Positions 33,712-44,821 of a stretch of 64,000 nucleotides of DNA are shown one piece after another; the first letter of the stretch is position 1; each line of letters begins with the position of its first letter. Made by a program: the position numbers and the translations under genes. Origin of the DNA: Zygnema cylindricum (lineage: Eukaryota; Streptophyta; Zygnematophyceae; Zygnematales; Zygnemataceae); contig JBBHKE010001846.1 in assembly GCA_037447655.1 (NCBI GenBank), positions 314,179-378,178 on the forward strand, read 5' to 3'. The notes below the pieces were generated by a model that saw only the letters and a program-made list of their open reading frames with translations, had not been told where the DNA came from and did not search any database.

Positions 33712-35307
33712 ATGGGCCCACCATCTAGGTTGCCTATGTTTGATGGAACAGGCTTCACTTATTGGGAGTTTACAATGGAGGGATTGCTTTTCGAGAAGCA
33801 CTTATGGGGAATTGTTTCAGGACAAGTGAGATGTCCGCCACTTGGCTTTGGAGGAGCATATTATAGAGAATCATCTGGGGCTGCCCAGAGTATCAATCGG
33901 AGTTCAAATGCAACGGAAGGTGAAAGGAAAAACCTTTCCGTGGATGGGGAAATAGGGGAGAAGGAAAAATGGACACATATGGTGAGAGGAGCTAGGCTCT
34001 CAGCTATGGTACCACTTGTAGGGATTAAAACTGAAGAAAATGACAGAAAAATATGGGAATACAAAAACACTATATCAAAACATCTCATACTTAGATATTT
34101 GTCTAAGTCCATAGCTATCACTCTTTTAAGTCTAATCAAGTCTTCAAAAATCTAGGAAACACTAATTCAGATATACAAGAGTGAGACTATACAGAGGCAG
34201 CAGTTAGCGAAACATAAAATAGAGGCCTATGTTTATAAAGGCGGTAGCATGATAGAGTTTTGCAATGATATTGTTGCGTTATATGTTGAGCTTGCTAGTG
34301 CGAGATATGTAGAATCTGAGGATAGAAAGATTAATACACTACTTATGAAACTCCCAGATGAGTACGAAAACATCATTTGTCGTATATAGGCAATGGATGG
34401 CTCCTCGTGGACTTGGAGCTTTACCATGGGGATAATTATTGTGAGGGAAAGCACTTTGGAGCTTCGTAGGGGAAGTGACACGGTGAATGAATTTACAGCT
34501 GGTGGTGATTGGCGGAAGCGTGATGAGAGGAACGACGGTGATTGGCGGAAGCGTGATGAGAGGAACGCTGGTGACGAGCGGAAGCGTGATGAGGGGAAGA
34601 AAGGTAAACCTTATCGGAACTTTGGTGGAAAGAGAGGGAGAGGAAAAGAAAGTGGAGCTTTGAAAAAGGTTGTTTGCTTCTTTTATAGGGAACCGGGTCA
34701 TTATATGGAGGAATGCCCTTGTTTGAAAAAACTTAGAAGTTGGAATGTCGATGAGGAGGAAGAAGGGGAAGAGGAGAAAGAGGATGAAGATTTTTTAGAG
34801 CTTCTCCGGATTAGTAGTATGGGGAAGAGAGAAAAGCACACAGAAATTCCACGAAAGCAACAGTGTGCTTTTGGAGGTATAAGGGAAGTAAAGAGAGAGG
34901 AGGTACTTGAGGATGTTGAGGAGTGTAGAGTGTATGACTTAGAAATGAGAAAGTCAGATGTAGGATTCATAAGTGAAAACGGGAAAGATAAAATTAATGA
35001 TGATAATTTTATAGATAATAGGGAAACACAAAACTGGTCGGAAAGGGAGACTTCAACGGATTTTGAGGAAAGGGGAGAAGTGAAACTCGAAGAGGTTTTA
35101 AATGATAGGGGAGAAGAGAAATATTTGATTAAAGCTTTAAGGGAGAAGAAATATTTATTGGGAATTAAATTAGAAAGTGATGGTGGAAAGAATTCTATGG
35201 GAGAGAGTGAGGGAAGTTCAGAAAATGGGGTAAATGTCATGGATAAAAATATAAGTACGGAAGATGTAAATCTTATAAGGAACTTAGAGGGGACTAGTGT
35301 TTTTTAA
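33712..35307 (+). CDS. C1 gag fused to pol remnants (nearly open)
   Basis: The ATG lies within the primer site (MGPPSRLPMFDG). The frame runs about 530 codons with only two internal stops (near 34153 and 34387). After the gag core comes a charged WRKRDERN repeat region, then a zinc knuckle reading CFFYREPGHYMEEC, with one Cys changed to Tyr (TGT to TAT); the sister copy has CFFCREPGHYMEEC. Next is a Glu-rich segment with short recognisable pol scraps in order: CRVYDLEM (integrase tail), KKYLLGIKLESD (reverse transcriptase), RNLEGTSVF (RNase H). It packages RNA in virus-like particles if expressed; inferred from family only. Confidence 0.75.
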
Positions 35308-35313
35308 GAAAAT

Positions 35314-35679
35314 TTGGGGGTGGATGGATTTGACATCACTACTTGGTGTGATGTTGCTTGTAAAAATGTGCATGTAAAAGGGTTATCATCCGAGTATGTG
35401 TTGCAGGATAGGGATGGGGCTATTTGTTGGAAATGCAAAAGGGAAAGTAGATTCTGGTTCGATGAAAAAGGGAGGATGTGGATAAAATCTTTGATCAGAT
35501 TTATGATAAGTGGGGTGCTAAATGAAATGTGTGATGCAATTATTATTTCACTTCAACAAATGCATTGTTTTAAATACGAGAGTATTTTTCTTAAGCTTTA
35601 TAAAAGGAAAAGAAAAAAAAAAAAAAAAAGGGGAGGAAATATGGAAAAGAGTGTTTGTTTATTTGTTTATAAGAGTTGA
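35314..35679 (+). CDS. C1 tail frame with degenerate RNase H scraps
   Basis: Continues the RNase H-derived text (DITTWCDVACKN, GAICWKCKRESRFW) after a break, then an unfamiliar segment rich in Ile/Met and a basic RKRKKKKKRG end. A homologous tail occurs inverted at 41922-42216 (KWIKSLLGFMKNGMLNKMCN), so the segment belongs to the family and is not chance sequence. No known function. Confidence 0.5.
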   Translation: MGVDGFDITTWCDVACKNVHVKGLSSEYVLQDRDGAICWKCKRESRFWFDEKGRMWIKSLIRFMISGVLNEMCDAIIISLQQMHCFKYESIFLKLYKRKRKKKKKRGGNMEKSVCLFVYKS

Positions 35680-35705
35680 AAAAGTAGACTAAAAAATAAG
35701 GGGAG

Positions 35706-36876
35706 TGTTGATATCTGAGTATTTTCTAGGTCTTTATAGAAAAAGAGCAAAGGCAGTCTGTCCCTGACTCCCTTCTCCAAGGCCCCACACTTGTTGTAGT
35801 CACTGAAGGCTTGATAGGGAGCTAGAGCCATGGCTGCCTAAGCTCACTAGAAAAGACAGGGGGTGGATTAGATAGATTTACCAAAATTTACTTGACGGAC
35901 CCAAGAATTGATCCTGGTACTTGCCGTCCCTCAAGTTTCTCTAGACGTTAGCTCTAACCGTTAAGTCTAGGACACATATTACGATATATAAGGTTCGATA
36001 AATATATAAATCGTAACATGTAGATTAATTCGTTTAACGGCGAATATATACTTAGTGCATGGATACAGTTTGATTTAGTACGGAGTACGGTATGGGGACG
36101 GAACGGATACCGAGCATTTGTTTCGATAGCGAAACAAATAACGCGCGTCGAATTTCAGCGGCTAGGATTATAGCGGATTTTGATCGGACGGCCGCGATAG
36201 GCGCCGCGATCACAGAAAAGGTACTTTTGGCGTTTTACGATCTTTGCCACATCAGATGGCACGTGGCGTGATAACATTGGATTACAAGAATTTCGAAGAT
36301 TACAGGAACTAATCCTGATTTGACACATGTCGATATTTTGGCCATGTCGTACAATGGCCGTACATAAAGTACACCGGCACCTGTACTTTTATATACGACA
36401 CAGTAATTTGATTGGTGCCGTACTTCAGAAGATAGAGTTTTAGAGGGGGAATGGGACTTAGAAAATTTTGGGTAGGTAGCTGCCTCTCCCAGAGAGCACC
36501 TTGTATAAATGGCAAACTTTGGTCAGCCATAACTATCAATTAACTTGACCATTTGCAGTGATTCTTTTTGCGGCGGACTCAAGGGAGTCCAGGCTACACA
36601 AGGGTGTAGTCGGTTAGAGTTTTTGCCTGCCTTGGTGGCTGCATTTATAAGGGAAAGTCAAAGTGGGTGAATGTGTCCAAAACTCATATTCTAACTTTGC
36701 ATTCTGTGGTGGAACTGAGCACACAAAAAGTTTTATTTCACAGGGGTGAAGCTATAATGGGTTTGTGATTGTCAAGGGTTAGTCATTTGGGTTTATATCA
36801 ACTTGGAGTCGGCACTACTAGATAAGCTTCTTCGAGATCTGCGATTTCTGTGCGCAATGGAGCACACAGAGTTTCA
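35706..36876 (+). repeat. 3' LTR of C1
   Basis: Preceded by a purine tract (AAATAAGGGGAG) and starting TGTTGATATCTGAG. It duplicates 32535-33707, including an identical 76-codon antisense chance frame. Confidence 0.93.
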
Positions 36877-37616
36877 TTGACGGAGGAGTGATAATCTCAA
36901 ATGATCACATGTGTCTAGAGGATAGAGAGTTTATGAAGTCTATCCCTTATAGAAAGGTTGTAGGAAGTTTGAACTTTTTTATGACGTGTACAAGGCCAGA
37001 CTTAGCGAGAGCTTTAGGAGTCCTCAGTAGGAGTCTTAACGATCCTAAGAAGAGAGACTAGGAGGGAGCCAAGAGAGTCATGAGATATATGTTAGGTACG
37101 AGAGAGTTTTAGTTGTATTTGGGAGGGGTGCACGCTGATATCACTACTTGGAGTGATGCCAGTTATGGGGATGCACTTATGAGAAGATGCATATCTGGGT
37201 ATGTGTTGTATGTGAGGGAAGGTGCTTGCTATTGGAGCAGTAAGAAACAAAAGGTGGTTGCTCAGTCTACTATGGAGGCTGAGTATATGGCCTCTTGTTT
37301 GGCTGTGAGAGGATTGATCTGGGACAAATCTTTGCTACAAGAATTGGGGTATATGAAGAAGGGAGTGCATGAAGTTGTTTGTGATAATCAACACGCCATT
37401 GCTATTGCAGCCAATCCAAAACATCATTTCAACGCTAAGCATATTGACATAAGATTGAGCTTCGTGAAGGAAAAGGTTGAAAATAAAATTGTAAATCTTG
37501 TGTATAAATCCGATGAAGAAATTGTGGCTGACATGATGACCAAACCTGTGCCCTCTCCCAAGTTAAAATATTGTAGGGAAAAATGTGGATTAAAAGAAAA
37601 GTTAAAATTAGACTAG
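36877..37616 (+). pseudogene. copia 2 RNase H (continuation)
   Basis: Resumes at the insertion point (GVIISNDH), then FMKSIPYRKVVGSLN and LARALGVLSRSLNDPK. An open stretch 37113-37616 covers ADITTWSDASYGDALMRRC, STMEAEYMASC, VCDNQHAIAIAANPKHHFNA and the terminal ADMMTKPVPSPKLKYC. One or two stops lie in the first part. Confidence 0.88.
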
Positions 37617-37629
37617 AAAATAAGGGGCG

Positions 37630-38637
37630 TGTTGATATAAATAGTTTTTGGGTATTTTCTAGGTCTAAATATATTAGCAGAAACTGATAAGAAAAATACA
37701 GGCAGCCTGCCTCCATCTCTTCTCTCTTGCCCCCATACTTGTTGTAGTCAATGAAGGAGAAAGAGAGAGAGTGATGGATCCATGGCTACCTCAGCTCTAT
37801 AGGCAGGACTAAATAGTGACTTAAGTCACTCTCAACAATAGGTTCAGTCTGGCAGGACTCGAACCTCTGACAGATAGAGCGCGGCGTAGCCATTAGTTCT
37901 AACTAGTCTGTCGTAGAAGTCCGTTAGGATATATAGGGTTTGATAAAAATTTGAACTGTTCTATGGTTCTAAAACCGATTAACTCAATTATGTACGAAGG
38001 AACATAGAACTAGTTAAAGTTTAATGCGGATGTCACTTTGTACGAAACAAATGAATCGCATTTTGTTTCGACGACCGACATTTAATGTCGGATTTAATCC
38101 GACGGCACACATCACTACCGAGATCGCGGAATGTTCACTTTGGCATTTATGGACCTGGCTTGACCTGGCGCCATGTGGAGGAACATCATTTGGTTGCAAG
38201 AATTTCGGGGAACATACGGACGAGTGGAAGGGTGACACGCGTCCACTCAGTGGCGATGTCTTACACAGGCCGTACAAAAAGGACATCGGTCGTAGTACCT
38301 TTTTGTACTTTACAGTCATATGATTGGTTCGTACTTCACTAGATAGGGGCTGTGAGAGGGGTTTAGGACTTAGGAAAATCTAGAAGGTAGCAACCTCTCT
38401 CTAAAGAGAGCTTTGTTTAAATTTGGCATTTTTGCCGGCTTATAACTTATCGGTTGGTTGGCCGTTTTCAGTGATTCTTTTTACTACGCACTCAGGGGAG
38501 TCCAAGCTGCACAACGGTGCAGTTAGACTGTCGATTTGCTTTCTTGGGCAGCAGTGGTTGTGGCGTGAAGTGTGTTAGTTAAAAACTATGAAGAGGCTAC
38601 GTGAACTTTGTAGTCCAATGGAGGACACATAATTGCA
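37630..38637 (+). repeat. 3' LTR of copia 2
   Basis: Starts TGTTGATATAAATAG after AAATAAGGGGCG and ends GGACACATAATTGCA, so it belongs to the same LTR type as copia 1. An antisense tRNA-like module lies at about 37850-37925. It abuts the methyltransferase fragment. Confidence 0.9.
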
Positions 38638-38647
38638 AGTTGTTTAT

Positions 38648-39345
38648 TCCGGACTCCATATACTATCACTTTTCTTTGGAATCAGCTCTGACCTGGAAGC
38701 TATTTTGAAGGCAGGATATAAGGTGGAGTCTTATGTAGCAGTGGACATTTCACCCGAAGCCCCAGCTGTTAGTGAGCACTGACTACAACAGCTTCACCAA
38801 CTGTATCCGCGACAACTTCCCATATCCTGAATTTGCAGGGCTCACCGAAGTCTTTCTCAAAATGTTGACATTATCGAGGGATCCCATCTTGCTATGCTCG
38901 AAAGAGTAGATCTGGTAATAGTAGGGAGGTCGTGTCATGGATACTCTCTGGCAGGGAAAGGTGAGGGATATCAGAACAGCCGAAGTCAAACTTTCTTTCA
39001 GATGATCAAATTAATTTCCCGGCTACAGCAACTTCAAGACACACCAATGGGGTACGTCTTGGAAAATGTCGACCGGGAAGATGATAATTTAAAACACGTC
39101 GCCAACAACTAGAATCAAGTTGTGCAGGTTTTAGGGGCTCCACTTATTTTCGATATTGCTGAACTGGGATCAAGGGCTCATCGAGTTCACGCTTACTGGA
39201 CGAATCCCTTTTTATCCCTTTTCTTATCCCTATTTCAGTCCTCAACCAACTCTCACAGAACCACAAACCAAATCCCCAGATATCTCTGCAACAAATCCTC
39301 GGACCAGGGCGGATGGCTACTCTAGTGACTAAGGCTGATTGTCCC
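38648..39345 (+). pseudogene. DNA (cytosine-5) methyltransferase domain fragment
   Basis: Starts at the AdoMet-binding motif I (ILSLFFGISSDLEAILKAGY, then VAVDIS). It continues with LVIVGRSCHGYSLAGKGEGY, where the catalytic Cys is kept but the usual Pro before it is Ser, then the ENV motif in GYVLENVDRED, then LGSRAHRVHAYWTN. A TGA near 38779, a frameshift around 38820-38870 and a TAG near 39110 inactivate it. The N-terminal part is cut off by the copia 2 LTR. A gypsy polymerase follows on the same strand, so it probably belonged to that retrotransposon. DRM-like and other C5 enzymes are related; the exact class is unresolved. Confidence 0.8.
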
Positions 39346-40741
39346 CTGTTCTTCCAGTGCAATAGACCGGGGGGCTCAAGGTGAGGCTCGCCAACCCTGG
39401 TTTCCTTTCCCAATAGCCATGCATACAGAAAAGAAGCGGCAAGAATGATATTCGACAACAAGGCTGGAGCGTAGACAAAAGCGACAGCCAAGGAATGAGA
39501 ACAAGCAATAAGATTCCAACCTACAAGAACAGCCACCCCAAGTATTTCAAACCTCCAAAGGTGCAGTCTACTCGGACAGAGCATGGATCTGAATGCGATC
39601 ACATGGGTGTTAAAACATTTTCTGGCCTTTTCGAGTCTAGAGTCTCCTCAGTCCAGGGCTAGTTACCTTCAATCTCCAAAGTTGTTAGCAGTACAGGCCA
39701 ACTTGCAGCTTTAGGGGGGAAGAGAGGCAAGGAGAAAGACTTTACCATCAAATTTTTCCAATTCCACCATTTCGCCCAAATGAAGGAATTCCTCAGTTGG
39801 GGAGAGCGGGGGCTCGAAAAGGGACAGCTTAGTGGAAGTTGTCAGCAATAGGGTCTTAACAGGTTGAAGAGAAATAGACCCACAAGTAGGGTTGGATTTT
39901 GAAATCTCCAGCTGGGGTAGGCCCCTGGAAGCATGGGCAGCGGTGGAACCCGAGAAAATAGATTGGACCTTAGGGGAGCAGCTAGACCCCCAGTAGAAGG
40001 CCGACAGTCTTAAATGTTAGAGGAGAACAAACATGTGTTTTTTTGGTCAGACACCGACATTGGCAATTACAAAGATACCCCCTTTCGTGTCGATTTAATA
40101 GAGGAGACGACGATTGTTTGGCAGAAGCAGTATCCACTCAGTTTCAAGGAAAAATAATATATCATAGCAAAAGTACAAACCTTGGTGGAAAAAGGATTAG
40201 TGCAGAAAAGTACAGGACTCCATGGGTTTGAATCCCCAACCGTTCTCCCACCCAAGAAGGATTCATCGGGGAAATTTGTAGATTTTCGGATGTGTGGAGA
40301 CTACCGTAGGCTCAACACAGCTAGTGTACCTGACTGATACCCGATGCCAACCTCGGAAGAGATATTTGACTCGCTGGCCGGGGCAACCATTTATGTCAAA
40401 TCACTGAGAAAGGACAGCGTTTTGGGCAAGGTCCAGGTTGTATGAGTGGCTCTAAAAGCCTTTCAGGCTTAAGAATGCACCTGCAAAATTCCAGTGAGCT
40501 ATGGACGAGGCGCTCCGAGGGATCTACTACGCACGGTGATATGTTGACGATGTGAAAATCTTCTCCAAAAACTACGAGGAACACTTGGAGCATATACAGA
40601 TTGTTCTCAGGGCCGTAAAAACAGCGCGCTTGAAAGGTCACATGGGTAAGGGAGTTTTTGGGGTGCAAAAATTTATTTACTTAGGACATGAAGTTACCCC
40701 GAGACAGTGGGTCCCCATATGGTCAAGGTGGCAGCCTTTGA
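39346..40741 (+). pseudogene. Ty3/gypsy protease-to-reverse transcriptase part
   Basis: The first ~500 bp are broken frames. From about 39890 gypsy polymerase is readable: TLGEQLDP, FFWSDTDIGNYKDTPFRVDL, then GKFVDFRMCGDYRRLNTASVPD and YPMPTSEEIFDSLAGAT. After the palm come NLLQK/KIFSKNYEEHLEHIQIVL and KFIYLGHEVTP. Many stops. It ends at 40741 where a copia element is inserted and resumes at 51561. Confidence 0.88.
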
Positions 40742-41919
40742 TGAAACTCTGAGACCTCTATTGGCCCTCAGAGTATGCAGATCCAAAAGAAGCTAATCTA
40801 GATAGTGCCGACTCCAAGTTGATATAAACCCAAGTGACTGACCCCTTGACAGTCAAAACCCCAATATAGATTCACCCCTGTGAAATAACACTTTCTGTGT
40901 GCTTAGTTCCACCACAGAATGCAAAGTTAGAATATGAGATTTGGACACATTCACCCACTTTGACTTTCCCTTATAAATGCAGCCACCCTGGCAGACAAAA
41001 ACTCTGACCGATTACACTCCTGTGTAGCCTGGAATCCCCTGAGTCCGTAGCAAAAAGAATCACTGAAAATGGTCAAGTAAATTGATAGTTATGGCTGGCC
41101 AAAGTTTGCCATTTATATAGAGAGCTCTCTAGGAGAGGCACCTGCCTACCCATAATTTTCTAAGTCCTATTCCCTCTCTAAAACTCTATCTACTGAAGTA
41201 CGACACCAATCAAATTACTGTGTCGTACAGAAAAGTACAGGTGCCGGTGTACTTTATGTACGGCCATTGTACGACATGGCCAAAATGTCGACACGTGTCA
41301 AATCAGGATTAGTTCCTGTAATCTCCAAATTCCCGTAGTCCAATGTTATCACGCCACATGTCATCTAACGTGGCAAAGACCGTAAAACGCCAAAAATGCC
41401 TTTTCCGTGACCGCGGCGCCTATCGTGGCCGTCCGATCAAAACCGGCTATAATCCTAGCCGCTGAAATTTGACGCGCGGTATTTGTTTCGCTATCAAACA
41501 AATGCGCGGTATCCGTTCTGTCCACATACCGTACTTTGTACTAAATCAAACTGTATCTATGTACTAAGTATCTATTAGCCGTTAAACGTATAAATCTACA
41601 TATGACGATTTATATATTTATCAAACCCTATATATCGTAATATCTGTCCTAGACTTAACTGGTAGAGCTAACGGCTAATGCGGATTGACGGACGGCAGGT
41701 ACCAGGATCAATTCCTGTGTCCGTCAATTATTTTTTGGTAAGTCTACCTAATTCACCCCCTGTCTTCTCTAGAGAGCCTAGGCAGCCATGGCTCTAGCTC
41801 CCTATCCAGCCTTTAGTGACTACAACAAGTGTGGGGGCTTAAGAGGGGGGGTTAGAGGCAGACCGCCTCAGCTTTTTTTCTATCCTAATACAGACCTAGA
41901 AAATACTCAAATATCAACA
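40742..41919 (-). repeat. 3' LTR of C2
   Basis: Reverse-complement LTR of the C type, ending on the plus strand with AATATCAACA followed by the purine tract complement CTCCCCTTATATTCTAG. tRNA-like module at about 41655-41735. Confidence 0.92.
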
Positions 41920-41921
41920 CT

Positions 41922-42216
41922 CCCCTTATATTCTAGTCTATTTTTCTTTCAACTTCCAGAAACAAGTAAACAAAAACCCCCTCCCCTTTTTCCTTTTCTT
42001 TTTCCTTTTTCCTTTTCCTTTCATAAAACTTAAGTATTTAACACAGTACATTAAATGTACTGAAATGATAATTGTATTACACATTTTATTTAACATCCCA
42101 TTTTTCATAAATCCGAGCAAAGATTTTATCCACTTCATCACTCTTTCATCAACAACAAATCGATTTCCCTCTTGCAATCCAAACAGCCAGCCCCATTTCC
42201 AATCTGCAACATACAC
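41922..42216 (-). pseudogene. C2 tail segment
   Basis: Homologous to the tail of C1: KWIKSLLGFMKNGMLNKMCN, then HLMYCVKYLSFMKGKGKRKKKRKKG. It is the 3' end of the C2 internal region, cut off by the insertion of element B at the CTAGA target (42217-42221). Confidence 0.75.
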
Positions 42217-42221
42217 CTAGA

Positions 42222-43272
42222 TGAAACTCTGAGACCTCCATAAGTCCTCAGAGTAGACAGCTTCCAAGAAGCCTCTAGGATAATCCTGACCCCTTTGTGT
42301 TTCAGCATAAATAACTACCACCCTGGCAGACAAAAACCCTGACCACGTACACCCGTGTGAAGGCAAGACTCCTCTGAGTCGATAGCAAAAAGAATCTCTG
42401 AATTTGCTCCCCTGAGCAGTAAGTTATGGAGGGTCAAAGTCGACCTTTTGTACAGAAGCTCTTTGGGAGAGGGGGTCCTATCTTCTAATTTTTTTCTAAG
42501 TCCTATCTCTCTCACAGACTCTATCTACTGATGTACGGAACCAATCAGAATAGAGTTCCGTACATAAAAGTACATCTGCCGGTGTACTTTACGTAGGGAC
42601 ATTGTACGACATGGCCTAAATGTCGACACATGTCATATCCGGATTCGGTGCCATAATCTCCAGAGATTCCACGATCCAACGTAATTTCGCCACACGTCAT
42701 ATGATGTGGCGATGGCCACAAACCGCCAAAATCTTCCTTTGCGATCTCGCCCCTAATCCCGGCCGTCCGATTAAATTCGGATTTAATCGTAGCCGTAATA
42801 AATACATGCGCGGTATTTGTTTCAATTACGAAACAAATGCGCGGTATTGATTTTTGTCCATACCGTAATTTCGTACATTATATATTACTGGATCTATGTA
42901 TCCCGTAATCTATTTCAGTTAAATGATTTATCGCACGTATAATCATTTAAATAAATATCAAACTATATGCTACGTAATACTACGGCTAGACTTAACGGCT
43001 AAGGCTACCGGCTATTTCCTGTCTGCCGGCCGGTAGGTGCAAGGATCAATTCCTGCCGCCGGCACATACCTTTTAAATAAATAAACCCTAACTAATATAA
43101 ATTTCCCGTAAACCTCAGGATAGCCTAGGTAGCCATGGCTCTAGCATCCTCTCCAATTTCTCAGTGACTGCGACAAGTTTGAGAGTTGGAGAGAGAAGTT
43201 AGAGGTAGACTGCCTCGGCTTCTTTATTTCTTTTCAGACCTAGAAAATACTTTAAAACCATTAGTTTCTACA
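42222..43272 (-). repeat. 3' LTR of element B
   Basis: On the element strand it starts TGTAGAAACTAATGG after the purine tract AAATAAGGGGAG and ends CTCAGAGTTTCA. tRNA-like module at 42985-43065 on the plus strand, with GGCTAAGGC and GGATCAATTCCTG. Confidence 0.93.
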
Positions 43273-43290
43273 CTCCCCTTATTTTCTAGT

Positions 43291-43962
43291 CAATCTTTAA
43301 TTTCAGACCACACTTCTCCCTGCAGAAAATTAGCTTAGGGGAAGGCACAAGTTTGGTCATCATATCTGCTACCATCTCACTATCTGGTCTGTCTCTAAAC
43401 TGATTATTTTGTTTTCTACTTTCTCTCTAACAAAGCTGAGTCTGATGTCCATTTGTTTGGCTTTAAAATGATGTTTAGGATTGGCAGAAATAGCAATTGC
43501 TGCCTGATTATCATAAAAACTTTTCTGCACACCACTCTTAAGGTGACCAAGCTCATCAATCAAAGACTTGACCCACATCAATTATTTTACAGCCGAGCAA
43601 GAGGCCATATACTCAGCCTCCATGGTGGATTGAGCAATAACTCTTTGCTGTTTGCTACTCCAACAGCAAGCCCCATCACCCACATATAATACATATCCAG
43701 AAGTGCATCTCCTCATCGGAGCATCACCATAACTGGCATCACTCCAAGTAGTGATGTCTGTATTCTCCCCACCCAAATGCAACCATATATCCCTAGTTCC
43801 TATCAAATATCTAAGGACTCTCTTAGCTGCCTCCCAATCCTTCTTAGTGGGAGCATTTAGACTTCTACTCAGCACTCCTACTGCTGCAGCTAAATCCGGC
43901 CGGGTACAATTCATAAAATAGATTAGATTTCCCACTACTTGCCTGTAAAGAATAGTCTGCAT
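43291..43962 (-). pseudogene. Element B RNase H
   Basis: Open for most of its length: CTRPDLAAAVGVLSRSLNAP, DITTWSDASYGDAPMRRCTS, STMEAEYMASC, DNQAAIAISANPKHHFKA. Broken by a stop near 43582 and a frameshift near 43400 before the terminal ADMMTKLVPSPKL. The purine tract follows. Confidence 0.9.
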
Positions 43963-43968
43963 GAACTT

Positions 43969-44820
43969 CTATTCTTCAGGAAATAATTCCTCGTCTAAGA
44001 CTATGACTCCTTCTTCCTCACTTCCCTTCTTAAACTCCATTGGAGTTGTACAACTATTAGCTTTATCCAATTGAAATTTTTCAAGCATGTTCCCTATTGC
44101 TTCCTTTTGAGTGAGTCTTATAATTTTCCTTTTTCGGTCTCTCTCTACTTGAATTCCCAAAATATATTTTGCTTCTCCCATATCTTTCATTTCAAATCTC
44201 CGTTTAAGATCGGTTTTCAATTAATTAATTTTTTCTATTGATTTACTTAAAACAAGCAAATCATCAACATAAATTGCAATAAATAAAAAACCTTCCTCAT
44301 CTTCGAAAATATAGATTGAGTGATCTGAGCTGATTCGAATATATCCCAGACCGGTAAGAAACACATCAAGCTTGTTATTCCATCGTCGAGGCGCCTGTTT
44401 CAAACCATAAAGAGTTTTAATCAGCCTGCATACCTTACTCTCCTCTCCTTCCTCCACAAATCATTCGGGTTGTCGCATGAAGATCTCCTCTTCCAATTCT
44501 CCATGCAAAAAGGCTTTCTTGATGTCCATCTGATGCACTTCCATGTCTTCCGCTGCTGCTAAACTGAGAAGTATGCGGACGGAGGGAATCTGACGACCGG
44601 ACAAAGGTTTCCTCGTAGTCAATTCCCTCCTTTTGTGTAAATCCCTTTGCCACTAATCCGTTCTTGTAGCCCTCAATCGTGTTATCTGGGTTCAGTTTTA
44701 ATTTGAAAACCCACTTACAACGGATTGGTTTTAGGTTAGGAGGACAATCCACCAGATCCCAAGTATCGGCTGCCATAATTGAGGCCATCTCCTCATTGAT
44801 GGCTGTCTTCCACCGATTCC
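43969..44820 (-). pseudogene. Element B reverse transcriptase
   Basis: Three adjacent frames cover the domain: PIRCKWVFKLKLNPDNTIEG and [17 protein letters not shown]; then CRLIKTLYGLKQAPRRWNNK; then the intact catalytic box IAIYVDDLLVLSKSIEK; then MKDMGEAKYILGIQVERD. A frameshift near 44590 and stops near 44435 and 44221 separate them. The YVDD box is intact, unlike copia 2. Confidence 0.9.
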
Positions 44821-44821
44821 T

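Larger units (their letters stand above)
32535..36876 (+). mobile_element. Gag-only copia derivative C1
   Basis: Two LTRs (32535-33707 and 35706-36876) of about 1.17 kb flank only a gag-type frame with in-order pol scraps and no integrase or reverse transcriptase domain. It lies inside copia 2. The flanking pentamers TAGAA and TTGAC agree at three of five positions. The LTRs are nearly identical over their first ~970 bp but diverge in the last ~200 bp. It would depend on enzymes from a related full element. Confidence 0.9.
30733..38637 (+). mobile_element. Ty1/copia element 2, 5'-deleted and interrupted
   Basis: Integrase and reverse transcriptase (30733-32534), then a nested copia element (32535-36876), then the rest of polymerase/RNase H (36877-37620) and a 3' LTR (37630-38637). 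The 5' LTR and gag are missing or replaced by the type-B LTR fragment. The two halves join in the same place where copia 1 reads continuously (around SDGSV...GVIIS). Confidence 0.87.

Noticed and set aside
34701-35240. A 179-codon Ser-rich minus-strand frame.
   Set aside because: It is the antisense of the Glu/Lys-rich part of the C1 gag frame; the mirror case at 48570-49348 is the same effect on C2.
33138-36539. Two identical 76-codon minus-strand frames (33138-33368 and 36309-36539).
   Set aside because: They are chance frames within the duplicated LTR; identity reflects the LTR pair, not a gene.
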